Below, piece by piece: positions 1 to 7,568 of a stretch of 9,906 bases of DNA. The notes under the pieces were generated by a model. That model was not told where the DNA came from. It saw only the letters and a program-made list of their open reading frames with translations, and made no database searches. Every line of letters starts with the position of its first letter. The first letter of the stretch is position 1. Source of the stretch: Planctomycetota bacterium (lineage in GTDB: Bacteria > Planctomycetota > Planctomycetia > Pirellulales > UBA1268); contig QWPO01000147.1 of assembly GCA_003669255.1 (NCBI GenBank), positions 1 through 9,906 of the forward strand. The letters run 5' to 3'. The translations under genes and the position numbers were made by a program.

Positions 1-41
1 ACGCCGGCTCCCGGGCACGGGCAGCCCCTCGCTGCCTCCCC

Positions 42-65
42 GTAGCACAGGTTTTCAACCTGTGT
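42..65. repeat. Palindromic repeat, copy 1 of 6
   Basis: This is a 24-bp element whose core is the hairpin CACAGGTT-TTC-AACCTGTG, with an 8-bp perfect stem and a 3-nt loop. It is preceded by GTAG and followed by T. It has the same sequence as the copies at 76, 4454 and 4550. It lies downstream of the ROK kinase stop codon, which is read on the minus strand. Known REP-like elements have this kind of architecture; its function here is unknown. Confidence 0.9.
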
Positions 66-75
66 GTGTTCCCAA

Positions 76-99
76 GTAGCACAGGTTTTCAACCTGTGT
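76..99. repeat. Palindromic repeat, copy 2 of 6
   Basis: This is a second, identical 24-bp copy that begins 34 bp after the start of copy 1, leaving a 10-bp spacer. It ends about 40 bp before the 3' end of the minus-strand ROK gene. The two hairpins in tandem could act as a weak terminator for that gene, but no T-tract follows the stem on either strand, so this is only a possibility. Confidence 0.9.
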
Positions 100-139
100 G
101 CCTGTCGCTACCTCGCACGGCTCGAGCGCGGTGGGTGGC

Positions 140-1165
140 TCAGAGGCCGCGTTCGCGCACCATTCGGGCGGCGTCGAGGGCGGCGCCCCTCGCCCCCGCC
201 GAGTCGCCGGTGGGCATCACGTGGATCGGCAGGCTCGCCTGCTCCTCCCGCTGCGACGGCATGCCCGCGCGGATCTCGTCGAGAAACCAGTGGCGAAACT
301 CGTCGGAGGTCTCCACGGCACCGCCACCGACGATCAGTGCGTCGGGATCGAACACGTTGACCATCTCGTCGAAGAACAGGCCAAGGGCGTGGGCCTGCAC
401 GCGGAAGATGTCGCGGCACATCGCGTCGCCCCGCTCCGCCAGGCCGCGGACCTTCTTGGCCGCATCGCCGATTTCATCGGCCGCGAGCGGGTGACCGGGG
501 TTCCGAGACAGGAAGTGCGGCAGCAGCGTGCGGCGGATCGCCGTCAGCGAGCAGAGCGACTCGAGATCGCCGGTGCGTCCGCAGTTGCAGGCCGGCACGG
601 CACCCTCAATCCCGGGCACCGATTCGTGGGGGATCAGCACGTGGCCGAGCTCGCCGCCGAAGCCGTTGCGGCCGGTGACCACGCGGCCGCCGACGATCAC
701 GCCGCCGCCGAGGCCCGTGCCGATGATCGCCGACACGCTGGTGGCCGTGTTGTCGGACCCGAAGATCGACACGTGTCCCCAGAGGGCTGCGGCATTGCCG
801 TCGTTGAGGTAGGTCACGGGCAGGCCGAGCCGCGACTCCAGGCCGGCCCGCATGTCGTAACCGGCCCAGGCAGGGTGGATAAAGTTCGTCGAGCCCTTTT
901 TGCTGAGCACCCCCGAACCACTCGCCGGGCCCGGCGTGTCGAGTCCGACGGCCACGAGCTTCGCCCGGTCGACGCCCGCCTTGCCGCACGCCATCTCGAG
1001 ACCATCGGAGATCTGCCCGATGCAGATGTCGGGGCCTTCCACACTTCGTGCCGGATGCTCGCAGAGCCCGTCGATGAGGAACTCACCGCGTTCGTCGAGA
1101 AACGTGTAGTTGATGGCGGTGCCGCCGAGGTCTACGCCGGCGACCACCTTCTCTGCGGGTGACAT
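140..1165 (-). CDS. ROK-family sugar kinase (glucokinase-like)
   Basis: The product is a 341-aa cytoplasmic protein that probably phosphorylates glucose or a related hexose with ATP. The N-terminal phosphate-binding motif DLGGT is at residues 12-16. The catalytic Asp is D122 in NDGNAA, the second glycine-rich loop GTGLGGG is at 149-155, GELGH is at 171-175, and an adenosine-site DPDALIVGGG is near 273-282. There is no N-terminal helix-turn-helix, so it is a kinase and not an NagC/XylR-type repressor. The zinc motif normally written CxCGxxGCxE reads CNCGRTGDLE at 193-202, with Asp in place of the third Cys; C205 is close by. The ATG at 1165 is supported by the Shine-Dalgarno match AAAGGA at 1173-1178. 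It is the last gene of a probable operon, 51 bp after sufE. The sugar substrate cannot be told from sequence. Confidence 0.9.
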   Translation of the reverse strand: MSPAEKVVAGVDLGGTAINYTFLDERGEFLIDGLCEHPARSVEGPDICIGQISDGLEMACGKAGVDRAKLVAVGLDTPGPASGSGVLSKKGSTNFIHPAWAGYDMRAGLESRLGLPVTYLNDGNAAALWGHVSIFGSDNTATSVSAIIGTGLGGGVIVGGRVVTGRNGFGGELGHVLIPHESVPGIEGAVPACNCGRTGDLESLCSLTAIRRTLLPHFLSRNPGHPLAADEIGDAAKKVRGLAERGDAMCRDIFRVQAHALGLFFDEMVNVFDPDALIVGGGAVETSDEFRHWFLDEIRAGMPSQREEQASLPIHVMPTGDSAGARGAALDAARMVRERGL

Positions 1166-1172
1166 GGCTCGA

Positions 1173-1178
1173 TCCTTT
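1173..1178 (-). promoter_or_regulatory. Ribosome binding site of the ROK kinase
   Basis: AAAGGA read on the minus strand lies 7 nt upstream of the ATG at 1163-1165. It fixes the start of the ROK gene and suggests independent translation initiation despite the nearby upstream gene. Confidence 0.6.
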
Positions 1179-1216
1179 CTGATGTGGTCTGGTCGTTGCG
1201 AGTGGGCGGAGGTGTC

Positions 1217-1651
1217 TTAGCCCGCGGCATGTTCCGCGAAGCCCCGCTTCACACGGGCCACGATCGCCCGCAGGCCGCGGGTGCGGAGAATGCCGAGCAC
1301 GTCGGCAAGCCCCATGCGTTCGAGAATGTCGTCGGAGATCGTGGCGACATCGGCCACTGGTCGGCCATTGATCGCCTCGGCGAGGATGGCCACGAAGCCC
1401 TTCACGGTCGGCGCCTCGGGGGCCACCTCGGCGACGAGCTGGGCGGAGCCACCGGCCGACTCCGTCCAGAGAAATACGGACGTCTGGCACTCGTGCACGC
1501 GGCGATCCTCGACCGCCTTCCGCTCCGCATAGTCCGCTGACAGCGGTGGCAGTCCGTGGGCGAAATCGACGAGAAGTTCGAGCTTCTCGCGCGCGTCCAG
1601 ATCGGCGAACTCGCCGACCAGTTCATCGAGCCGTTCCCGCACGCTCTCCAT
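1217..1651 (-). CDS. sufE: SufE-family sulfur acceptor protein
   Basis: The product is a 144-aa protein, about the usual SufE length. SufE proteins take a persulfide from a cysteine desulfurase (SufS) onto a single Cys and pass it to Fe-S cluster assembly. The acceptor is C55 in RRVHECQTSVFLW, corresponding to the conserved Cys of the family's GCxSxVW region; here Glu rather than Gly precedes it. A charged helical N-terminus (residues 1-35) and the segment around GFVAILAEAINGRPVADV fit the SufE fold. The ATG sits 3 nt after the stop codon of the sulfurtransferase with no visible Shine-Dalgarno sequence, so translation is probably coupled. No SufS, SufBCD or IscU gene is in the window, so its partner must be elsewhere; the upstream rhodanese is a candidate sulfur donor or helper. 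It could also be a CsdE-type paralogue. Confidence 0.9.
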   Translation of the reverse strand: MESVRERLDELVGEFADLDAREKLELLVDFAHGLPPLSADYAERKAVEDRRVHECQTSVFLWTESAGGSAQLVAEVAPEAPTVKGFVAILAEAINGRPVADVATISDDILERMGLADVLGILRTRGLRAIVARVKRGFAEHAAG

Positions 1652-1654
1652 GGC

Positions 1655-2548
1655 TCAGGCGTGCATCGCCGGCGCCGATGCGGCTACAGCGCCGCCAGGC
1701 TCCGCGCCCTTGGCGATCGGCACCCGCACGGCGTTGCCCCACTCGAGCCACGATCCGTCGTAGTTTTTCACGTTGCCGAACCCGAGCAGGTAGTTGAGCA
1801 CGAACCAGGTCAGGCTCGACCGCTCGCCGATCCGGCAGTAGGCGATCGTCGGCGACCGCCGCTTCATCTTCAGCTCCTTGATGTAGAGCTTCTCCAGATC
1901 CTTGGCCGACTTGAACGTGCCGTCGTCGTGGCAATTCATCGGCCAGGGAACATTCTGGGCTCCAGGGATGTGCCCGCCGCGGATGGCGCCCTCGTTGGGG
2001 TAGTCGGGCATGTGCATCCGCTCGCCGCGGTATTCCTCCGGGCTGCGGACGTCGAGCAGCTGCCTGCCAGCCTTCGCGTGCTTGAGCACCTCGTCGCGGA
2101 GGGCCCGGATCGATCCGTCCTGCTCCTGCGCGGTGTAGTGAGTGTGCGGGGACGAGACCCGCTCGTTCGACCACGCCCGGCCGTCGAGCTCCCACCGCTT
2201 TCGGCCGCCGTTCATGATCCGGCAGTCCTTGTGGCCATAGAGCTTGAACACCCAGAAGGCGTAGCAGGCCCACCAGTTGTTCTTGTCGCCGTAGAAGACG
2301 ACCGTCGTGTCGTTGGAGATGCCCCGCTCGGCGCAGAGTTTCTCAAAGGCGGCCCGGTCGATGTAGTCGCGGACGACCTGGCACTGCAGGTCGACCGCCC
2401 AGTCGATTTCGACGGCCCCGGGGATGTGGCCCTGCGTGTAGAGAGCCCGGTCCTCGTCCGACTCGACGATCCGCACCTGCGGGTCGGAGAGATGCTCGGC
2501 CACCCACTCGGTTGAGACGAGCACTTCGGGATGGACGTAGTCGGGCAT
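1655..2548 (-). CDS. Two-domain rhodanese sulfurtransferase (thiosulfate or 3-mercaptopyruvate)
   Basis: The product is a 297-aa protein with two rhodanese domains, roughly residues 8-125 and 150-280. It transfers sulfur from thiosulfate or 3-mercaptopyruvate to an acceptor through a Cys persulfide. The catalytic loop is CRIGERS with C238, followed by SxTWFVL as in actinobacterial CysA/SseA-type thiosulfate sulfurtransferases. The N-terminal domain lacks the Cys (FYGDKNNWWA near 85-94), as is usual for the inactive half. Further family signatures are HIPGA (41-45), DVRSPEEY (166-173), GGHIPGA (191-197) and NYDGSWLEWGN (262-272). The frame is open upstream to an ATG at 2611, but the ATG at 2548 is preferred because GAGGAG lies 5 nt upstream and the protein then begins at the family boundary. 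It is the first gene of the unit with sufE and the ROK kinase. No signal peptide is visible. Loop type favours thiosulfate as donor, by inference. Confidence 0.92.
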   Translation of the reverse strand: MPDYVHPEVLVSTEWVAEHLSDPQVRIVESDEDRALYTQGHIPGAVEIDWAVDLQCQVVRDYIDRAAFEKLCAERGISNDTTVVFYGDKNNWWACYAFWVFKLYGHKDCRIMNGGRKRWELDGRAWSNERVSSPHTHYTAQEQDGSIRALRDEVLKHAKAGRQLLDVRSPEEYRGERMHMPDYPNEGAIRGGHIPGAQNVPWPMNCHDDGTFKSAKDLEKLYIKELKMKRRSPTIAYCRIGERSSLTWFVLNYLLGFGNVKNYDGSWLEWGNAVRVPIAKGAEPGGAVAASAPAMHA

Positions 2549-2553
2549 GGGAA

Positions 2554-2559
2554 CTCCTC
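2554..2559 (-). promoter_or_regulatory. Ribosome binding site deciding the sulfurtransferase start
   Basis: GAGGAG on the minus strand lies 5 nt before the ATG at 2546-2548. This strong match is the reason for choosing that start over the in-frame ATG 63 nt upstream, which would add an Arg/Gln-rich stretch with no counterpart in the family. Confidence 0.7.
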
Positions 2560-2599
2560 GTCGGCGTTGCTGAATTTGGCGGGACGAACGCCGTGATTC

Positions 2600-2628
2600 A
2601 TCGTAGACCATGCCCCGCGGGCCAGCAA
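2600..2628 (-). promoter_or_regulatory. Candidate sigma-70-like promoter for the sulfurtransferase operon
   Basis: On the minus strand TTGCTG (2628-2623) and TACGAT (2605-2600) are separated by 17 bp. The -35 matches consensus in 3 of 6 positions and the -10 in 4 of 6. It lies about 50 nt upstream of the chosen ATG. It is weak by consensus and is offered only because the spacing and place are right. Confidence 0.3.
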
Positions 2629-2654
2629 CGGCCCCTCATGCCGCGCCCGGGTTT

Positions 2655-2663
2655 TGATAGGAT
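2655..2663 (+). promoter_or_regulatory. Candidate extended -10 element for ettA
   Basis: TG-A-TAGGAT has the form of an extended -10 (TGnTATAAT), with 4 of 6 hexamer matches. It lies about 56 nt before the ettA ATG. No good -35 was seen upstream, and the chance rate of such a match is high. Confidence 0.22.
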
Positions 2664-2719
2664 CGTGAGCCGACAGTTTTCCCGTCCCTCTCCTCCCTCC
2701 CGCGAGCACCGTTCATCCG

Positions 2720-4393
<1,674 letters not shown>

Positions 4394-4427
4394 GTCGCGC
4401 GGGCGGGCCATCCTGGCCCCGTCCGCT

Positions 4428-4456
4428 TACAGGGCCGGCATCCTGCCGGCCCTGTA
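4428..4456. repeat. Perfect 13-bp stem hairpin (hairpin B, unit 1)
   Basis: Arms at 4428-4440 and 4444-4456 are perfectly complementary around a TCC loop. The stem is very GC-rich and begins 34 bp after the ettA stop codon. It is the strongest hairpin in the window and a candidate terminator element for ettA or for the opposing lysozyme transcript. No U-tract follows on either strand, so a canonical intrinsic terminator is not shown. Confidence 0.6.
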
Positions 4457-4477
4457 GCACAGGTTTTCAACCTGTGT
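4454..4477. repeat. Palindromic repeat, copy 3 of 6
   Basis: This copy is identical to copies 1 and 2 and is hairpin C of array unit 1. Its stem is at 4458-4465 and 4469-4476, with loop TTC. Its first three bases also take part in the 13-bp stem of hairpin B, so the two structures abut and slightly compete. Confidence 0.9.
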
Positions 4478-4549
4478 CTTATTGCCGCCGCGAGCGTGTC
4501 GGGCCATCCTGGCCCCGTCCGCTTACGCGGCCGGCATCCTGCCGGCCCT

Positions 4550-4573
4550 GTAGCACAGGTTTTCAACCTGTGT
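4550..4573. repeat. Palindromic repeat, copy 4 of 6
   Basis: This copy is identical to copies 1 to 3 and is hairpin C of array unit 2, exactly 96 bp after copy 3. Confidence 0.9.
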
Positions 4574-4645
4574 CTTATTGCCGCCGCGAGTGTGTCGGGC
4601 CATCCTGGCCCCGTCCGCTTACGCCGCCGGCATCCTGCCGGCCCT

Positions 4646-4669
4646 GTAGCACAGGTTGTTAACCTGTGT
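4646..4669. repeat. Palindromic repeat, copy 5 of 6 (loop variant)
   Basis: This is hairpin C of array unit 3, again 96 bp on. The loop is GTT in place of TTC, while both 8-nt arms are unchanged. The array similarity ends one base after this copy. Confidence 0.9.
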
Positions 4670-4670
4670 C

Positions 4671-4786
4671 AGCTTCACGCCGTCAGGAAGCCCCGAGCGG
4701 CCGCGAGGGGATCCCGGCCTGATGCACCACCGAGCATCGGCTCCCCCGGCGCCTCACCGTGTCGGGCTTCTGCGATGCGTCGCGGC
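4671..4786. other. Non-coding stretch after the GH25 lysozyme
   Basis: These 116 bp lie between the hairpin array and the 3' end of the minus-strand lysozyme gene. I see no supported ORF, no further repeat copy and no clear terminator in it. Together with the array it makes a 393-bp gene-free interval between convergent genes. Confidence 0.6.
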
Positions 4787-5488
4787 TCAGGCGAGTCGTG
4801 CGGCGTCGAGCGATGCGCGGTCGCCGTGCCAGGCGTCGCGGTCCACGTTGCCCCGCACGCCGGGCACCGCCCCCTTCGACGTGTACTGCCAGAACGACCA
4901 CTGCTCCCACGCTTTCGGCACGTACTTCTCCGGATCGTCGACGTAGGCCGCCAGCCAGAGCGGACAGTCGAGCGCGGCGCCGTCGCCCGCTTCATCGCGC
5001 CAGAAGTAGAGGCCCGTGTAGATGATGGGCGGGGCTCCCATTCGTTCGCGGAGCCTCGTCACGAATGCCTCCGTCCAGGCTCGGACCTCAGGCGGCTTCA
5101 GGCCGTCGTCCTTCTCGAGGTCGAGCACGATCGGCAGGTCGCCCGCCAGCGGCCGCACCGTGTCGAAGACGAAGTCGGCCTGGCCGGCGGCGTCGCTGCC
5201 GGGCCGGCCAAAGTGGTAGGCGCCGCGAATCAGTCCGGCCGCGGCGATCGCCGGCCAGTTGACGGCAAACCTCGCATCGACGTGCGTGAGCCCCTCGGTC
5301 GCCTTGCAAAAGCAGAACTCGATTCCGGCCTCTGCGACCTTCCCAAAATCGACATCCCGCTGCCAACGGGAGACGTCGATGCCCTGGATCGGGAACGTGC
5401 CGCCCCGGGCCGACGTCTCGGCCGCCACCGCGAGGCCTGTCACCGAGGCGAGACCCGACGCGAGCAGCGTCCGCCGCGACAATCCCAT
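4787..5488 (-). CDS. Tat-exported GH25 lysozyme (muramidase)
   Basis: The product is a 233-aa glycoside hydrolase family 25 protein, which cleaves the MurNAc-GlcNAc bond of peptidoglycan. The N-terminus MGLSRRTLLASGLASVTGLA has a twin-arginine motif and a hydrophobic stretch, with probable cleavage near AVA-AE (about residue 22). It should therefore be exported folded by the Tat system. GH25 landmarks are GIDVSRWQ (D38), GAYHFGRP (89-96), VLDLE with D123 and E125 as the catalytic acidic pair, FWQYTSKG (199-206) and GNVDRDAW (D216). All expected acidic residues are present. The domain fills the mature protein, with no cell-wall-binding repeats. The start is uncertain: ATG at 5488 is preferred, while GTG at 5500 would add four residues. 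It follows ispH by 18 nt (6 nt for the GTG start) and is probably cotranscribed with it. Whether it remodels the organism's own wall or attacks other bacteria is not shown. Confidence 0.9.
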   Translation of the reverse strand: MGLSRRTLLASGLASVTGLAVAAETSARGGTFPIQGIDVSRWQRDVDFGKVAEAGIEFCFCKATEGLTHVDARFAVNWPAIAAAGLIRGAYHFGRPGSDAAGQADFVFDTVRPLAGDLPIVLDLEKDDGLKPPEVRAWTEAFVTRLRERMGAPPIIYTGLYFWRDEAGDGAALDCPLWLAAYVDDPEKYVPKAWEQWSFWQYTSKGAVPGVRGNVDRDAWHGDRASLDAARLA

Positions 5489-5506
5489 CGAGGTTCTCAC
5501 GGCGGT

Positions 5507-6460
5507 TCAGGCCATCGGGAGCCGGGCCGCCGATGCGGCTGCCCGCAGCTCCTTCGGCAGCGGGAAGTAGACGTCTTCTTGGCGGATCGACCGCTCCTCT
5601 ATCTCGGCGCCGTAGCGGTCTCGCAGCCAGGCCAGGCAATCTTGCACGACGGCCTCGGGGGCGCTGGCGCCCGCGGTGATCACCACCGTCTCCTCGCCAT
5701 GGAACCAGGCGGGGTCGATTTCCCCGGCACCGTCGATGAGGTGGGCCGAGATGCCCCGCTCGCGGGCGAGTTCGGCGAGCCGCTGGCTGTTGGAGCTGTT
5801 CTGACTGCCGAGGACGATCACGAGGTCGGCGTCTTCCGACAGGAGGCGGACCGCTTCCTGGCGATTCTGCGTGGCGTAGCAGATGTCATCCTTCGGCGGG
5901 CCGATGATCTGCGGAAACCGCTCCTTGAGTCGGGCGATGATTCGCGACGCGTCGTCGACAGAAAGCGTCGTCTGCGTGAGATAGGCCAGTTTGTCGTCCG
6001 TGCCAAACGGCAGCGTGTCGACGTCCTCCGGCGACTCGACCAGCGTGAACGCCGCCGGCGCCTGGCCGATCGTGCCGATCACCTCGTCGTGCCCCTCGTG
6101 GCCGATGAGCACGATCCGGTAGCCCTGAGTGGCGTACTTGATCGCCTCGAGGTGCACCTTGGTGACGAGCGGGCAGGTCGCGTCGATCGCCCGCAGCTTC
6201 CGCTCGGCGGCCACGCGGCGAATCTCCGGCGCCACGCCGTGGGCCGAGAAGAGCAAGACCGCGCCCTGCGGCACCTCTTCCACCGTGTCGACGAAGACCA
6301 CACCCTCGCGGACGAAGCGGTCCACCACGTGCCTGTTGTGGACGATCTCGTGGAACACGTAGATCGGCGTGCCGTGGAGGCGGATCGCCGTCTCCAGCGT
6401 CTCGATGGCCATGTTGACACCGGCACAGAAGCCGCGGGGGCTGGCGAGGAGGATTTTCAT
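5507..6460 (-). CDS. ispH: 4-hydroxy-3-methylbut-2-enyl diphosphate reductase (IspH/LytB)
   Basis: The product is a 317-aa cytoplasmic [4Fe-4S] enzyme, the usual length (E. coli 316). It performs the last step of the MEP pathway, reducing HMBPP to IPP and DMAPP. The three cluster cysteines are C12 (SPRGFCAGV), C96 (DATCPLV) and C194 (DICYATQNRQEAV). Substrate-site residues H41 (HEIVHN), H74 (SAHGVAP), H124 and E126 (GHEGHDEV) fall at the same numbers as in E. coli. GSQNSSNSQRL (218-228) is the conserved diphosphate-binding segment. The frame is open upstream to 6604, but ATG at 6460 gives the family's normal start MKILLASPRGFC and keeps the gene clear of the hpnC leader. The Shine-Dalgarno sequence is weak. 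The gene is divergent from hpnC, which uses its downstream product pathway, and is followed by the GH25 gene. Confidence 0.97.
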   Translation of the reverse strand: MKILLASPRGFCAGVNMAIETLETAIRLHGTPIYVFHEIVHNRHVVDRFVREGVVFVDTVEEVPQGAVLLFSAHGVAPEIRRVAAERKLRAIDATCPLVTKVHLEAIKYATQGYRIVLIGHEGHDEVIGTIGQAPAAFTLVESPEDVDTLPFGTDDKLAYLTQTTLSVDDASRIIARLKERFPQIIGPPKDDICYATQNRQEAVRLLSEDADLVIVLGSQNSSNSQRLAELARERGISAHLIDGAGEIDPAWFHGEETVVITAGASAPEAVVQDCLAWLRDRYGAEIEERSIRQEDVYFPLPKELRAAASAARLPMA

Positions 6461-6602
6461 CGGCGTTTCGCACTCGGGGCGGGGGCCTGCCGCCATAGGG
6501 TACAACGGTCTGGGCCGCGATCGCATCGTAGTGCAGGCGGCGAAACGCGGCCAGACAGGCCGGTTGCCGGGGCTCCCCGCCACGGCCCAAGGGAGCGGGT
6601 GC
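6461..6602. promoter_or_regulatory. Divergent intergenic region between ispH and hpnC
   Basis: These 142 bp must contain the start regions of both ispH (minus) and hpnC (plus), unless hpnC is read from further upstream. I looked for paired -35/-10 hexamers on both strands and found none convincing. No copy of the palindromic repeat occurs here. Confidence 0.5.
6591..6595 (+). promoter_or_regulatory. Ribosome binding site deciding the hpnC start
   Basis: GGGAG lies 7 nt upstream of the ATG at 6603. It supports this start over the earlier in-frame ATG at 6369, which would place 78 extra residues inside ispH and has no counterpart in HpnC proteins. Confidence 0.55.
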
Positions 6603-7568
6603 ATGCAGGTCGGGACACCACACTCAGTGCCGTCGCCGCAGCACGGTCAGGCGGCTGTCCGCGACCCCGTGGCGTGGCGGCTGGCCGAACTGCCGGCGGG
6701 CACTGATCTGGCTGCCGCCGAGGCCTTCTGCCGGGCCGTCGCCCGGCGCCACTACGAGAACTTCACCGTCGCGACCCGGCTCGTGCCGCCACGGCTCCGC
6801 CAGCACCTCGCCAACGTCTATGCCTTCGCCCGCTGGGCCGACGACCTCGGCGACGAATCGGCGTCGTCGGCGGAGGCGGGAGCCGCGCTTGCCGCATGGC
6901 GGGAGGAACTCGACGCCTGCTTCGCCGACCGGCCGCGGCATCCCGTGCTGGTGGCGCTGGCCGCCACGATCCGTGAGGCCGGCCTCGACCGGCAGCCTTT
7001 CGCCGACCTGATCGACGCCTTCGAGCAGGACCAGAAACAGACGCGGTATGCGACCCGCGACGAGCTGCAGGGTTACTGCCACCGCTCGGCCGATCCCGTC
7101 GGCAGGATCGTGCTGGCGTTGGAGGGCTGTCGCGACCCGCGACTCGTGTCGATGTCCGACTCGATCTGCACCGGGCTCCAACTCGTCAACTTCTGGCAGG
7201 ACATTCGCCGCGACCGGCTCGCCGGCCGCGTCTATCTGCCGCTTGACGACATGACGCGGCATGGCGTCGACGAGGCGATGCTCGATGCGCCGTCGGCCTC
7301 CCCTGCCCTGCGGCGGCTCGTGGCTGACGAGGTCGAGTGGGCCCGCCGCTGCTTCGCCGAGGGAGCGCCGCTGGCCGCTGCCGCCCCCGCCGTGCTCCAG
7401 CCTGCGATCGAGATGTTTATCGGTGGCGGCCGGGCCGTCGCCGACGCGATTGAGCGGGCGGGTTTTGACACGCTCGCCCGGCGGCCCACGGTGGGCCGCT
7501 GGGCGAAGACACGGCTGGCGGCCCGCGCGTGGTGGCGATCCCGTGTGGCCGGCGGGGGCCGCGCATGA
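6603..7568 (+). CDS. hpnC: Hydroxysqualene synthase HpnC
   Basis: The product is a 321-aa member of the squalene/phytoene synthase superfamily. HpnC converts presqualene diphosphate, made by HpnD, to hydroxysqualene. HYENFTVATRLVP at residues 50-62 is the HpnC-type N-terminal motif (ENF-V-S/T). The first aspartate-rich motif is ADDLGDE (79-85) and the second is NFWQDIRRDRLAGRVYLP (196-213), with the Mg-binding Asp residues present. The whole fold is helical with no membrane segment. The first 30 residues are poorly conserved and the C-terminus is basic and Trp-rich (WGRW-like GRWAKTRLAARAWWRSR), as common in HpnC. It is the first gene of the hpnCDE operon; its TGA overlaps the hpnD start as ATGA. 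Distinguishing HpnC from HpnD rests on gene order, the ENF motif and the DLGDE versus DLVDD form. Confidence 0.93.
   Translation: MQVGTPHSVPSPQHGQAAVRDPVAWRLAELPAGTDLAAAEAFCRAVARRHYENFTVATRLVPPRLRQHLANVYAFARWADDLGDESASSAEAGAALAAWREELDACFADRPRHPVLVALAATIREAGLDRQPFADLIDAFEQDQKQTRYATRDELQGYCHRSADPVGRIVLALEGCRDPRLVSMSDSICTGLQLVNFWQDIRRDRLAGRVYLPLDDMTRHGVDEAMLDAPSASPALRRLVADEVEWARRCFAEGAPLAAAAPAVLQPAIEMFIGGGRAVADAIERAGFDTLARRPTVGRWAKTRLAARAWWRSRVAGGGRA

Larger units (their letters stand above)
4405..4670. repeat. Tandem array of 96-bp hairpin-rich units (2 full and 1 partial)
   Basis: Units begin at 4405, 4501 and 4597, an exact 96-bp period; the third stops matching after 4670. Each unit holds three hairpins in order. 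A is GGGCCA-TCC-TGGCCC. B is centred on CCGGCA-TCC-TGCCGG with variable outer pairs. C is the 24-bp palindrome seen elsewhere in the window. After C comes a linker, TTATTGCCGCCGCGAG plus TGTGTC or CGTGTC. The array fills the convergent gap between ettA and the GH25 gene and has no supported ORF. It may work as a two-way terminator, or may simply be an amplified REP-like element. Confidence 0.93.

Noticed and set aside
98..1162. 354-aa plus-strand open frame opposite the ROK kinase
   Set aside because: The minus-strand ROK protein has all its family motifs. The plus frame is Ala/His/Arg-rich with no motif.
4405..4670. CRISPR-like array of regularly spaced repeats
   Set aside because: The sequence between the 24-bp palindromes is itself repeated nearly unchanged, so there are no unique spacers. 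The period of 96 bp is too long and no cas genes are present.
6369..6602. Possible 78-residue N-terminal extension of hpnC
   Set aside because: It would overlap ispH and has low-complexity composition. HpnC proteins begin near the ATG at 6603, which has its own ribosome binding site.
4496..6706. 736-aa open frame on the plus strand across the lysozyme gene and ispH
   Set aside because: Both genes beneath it are certain on the minus strand from their catalytic motifs. The frame also runs through the repeat array and has no recognisable domain; lack of stops follows from high GC.
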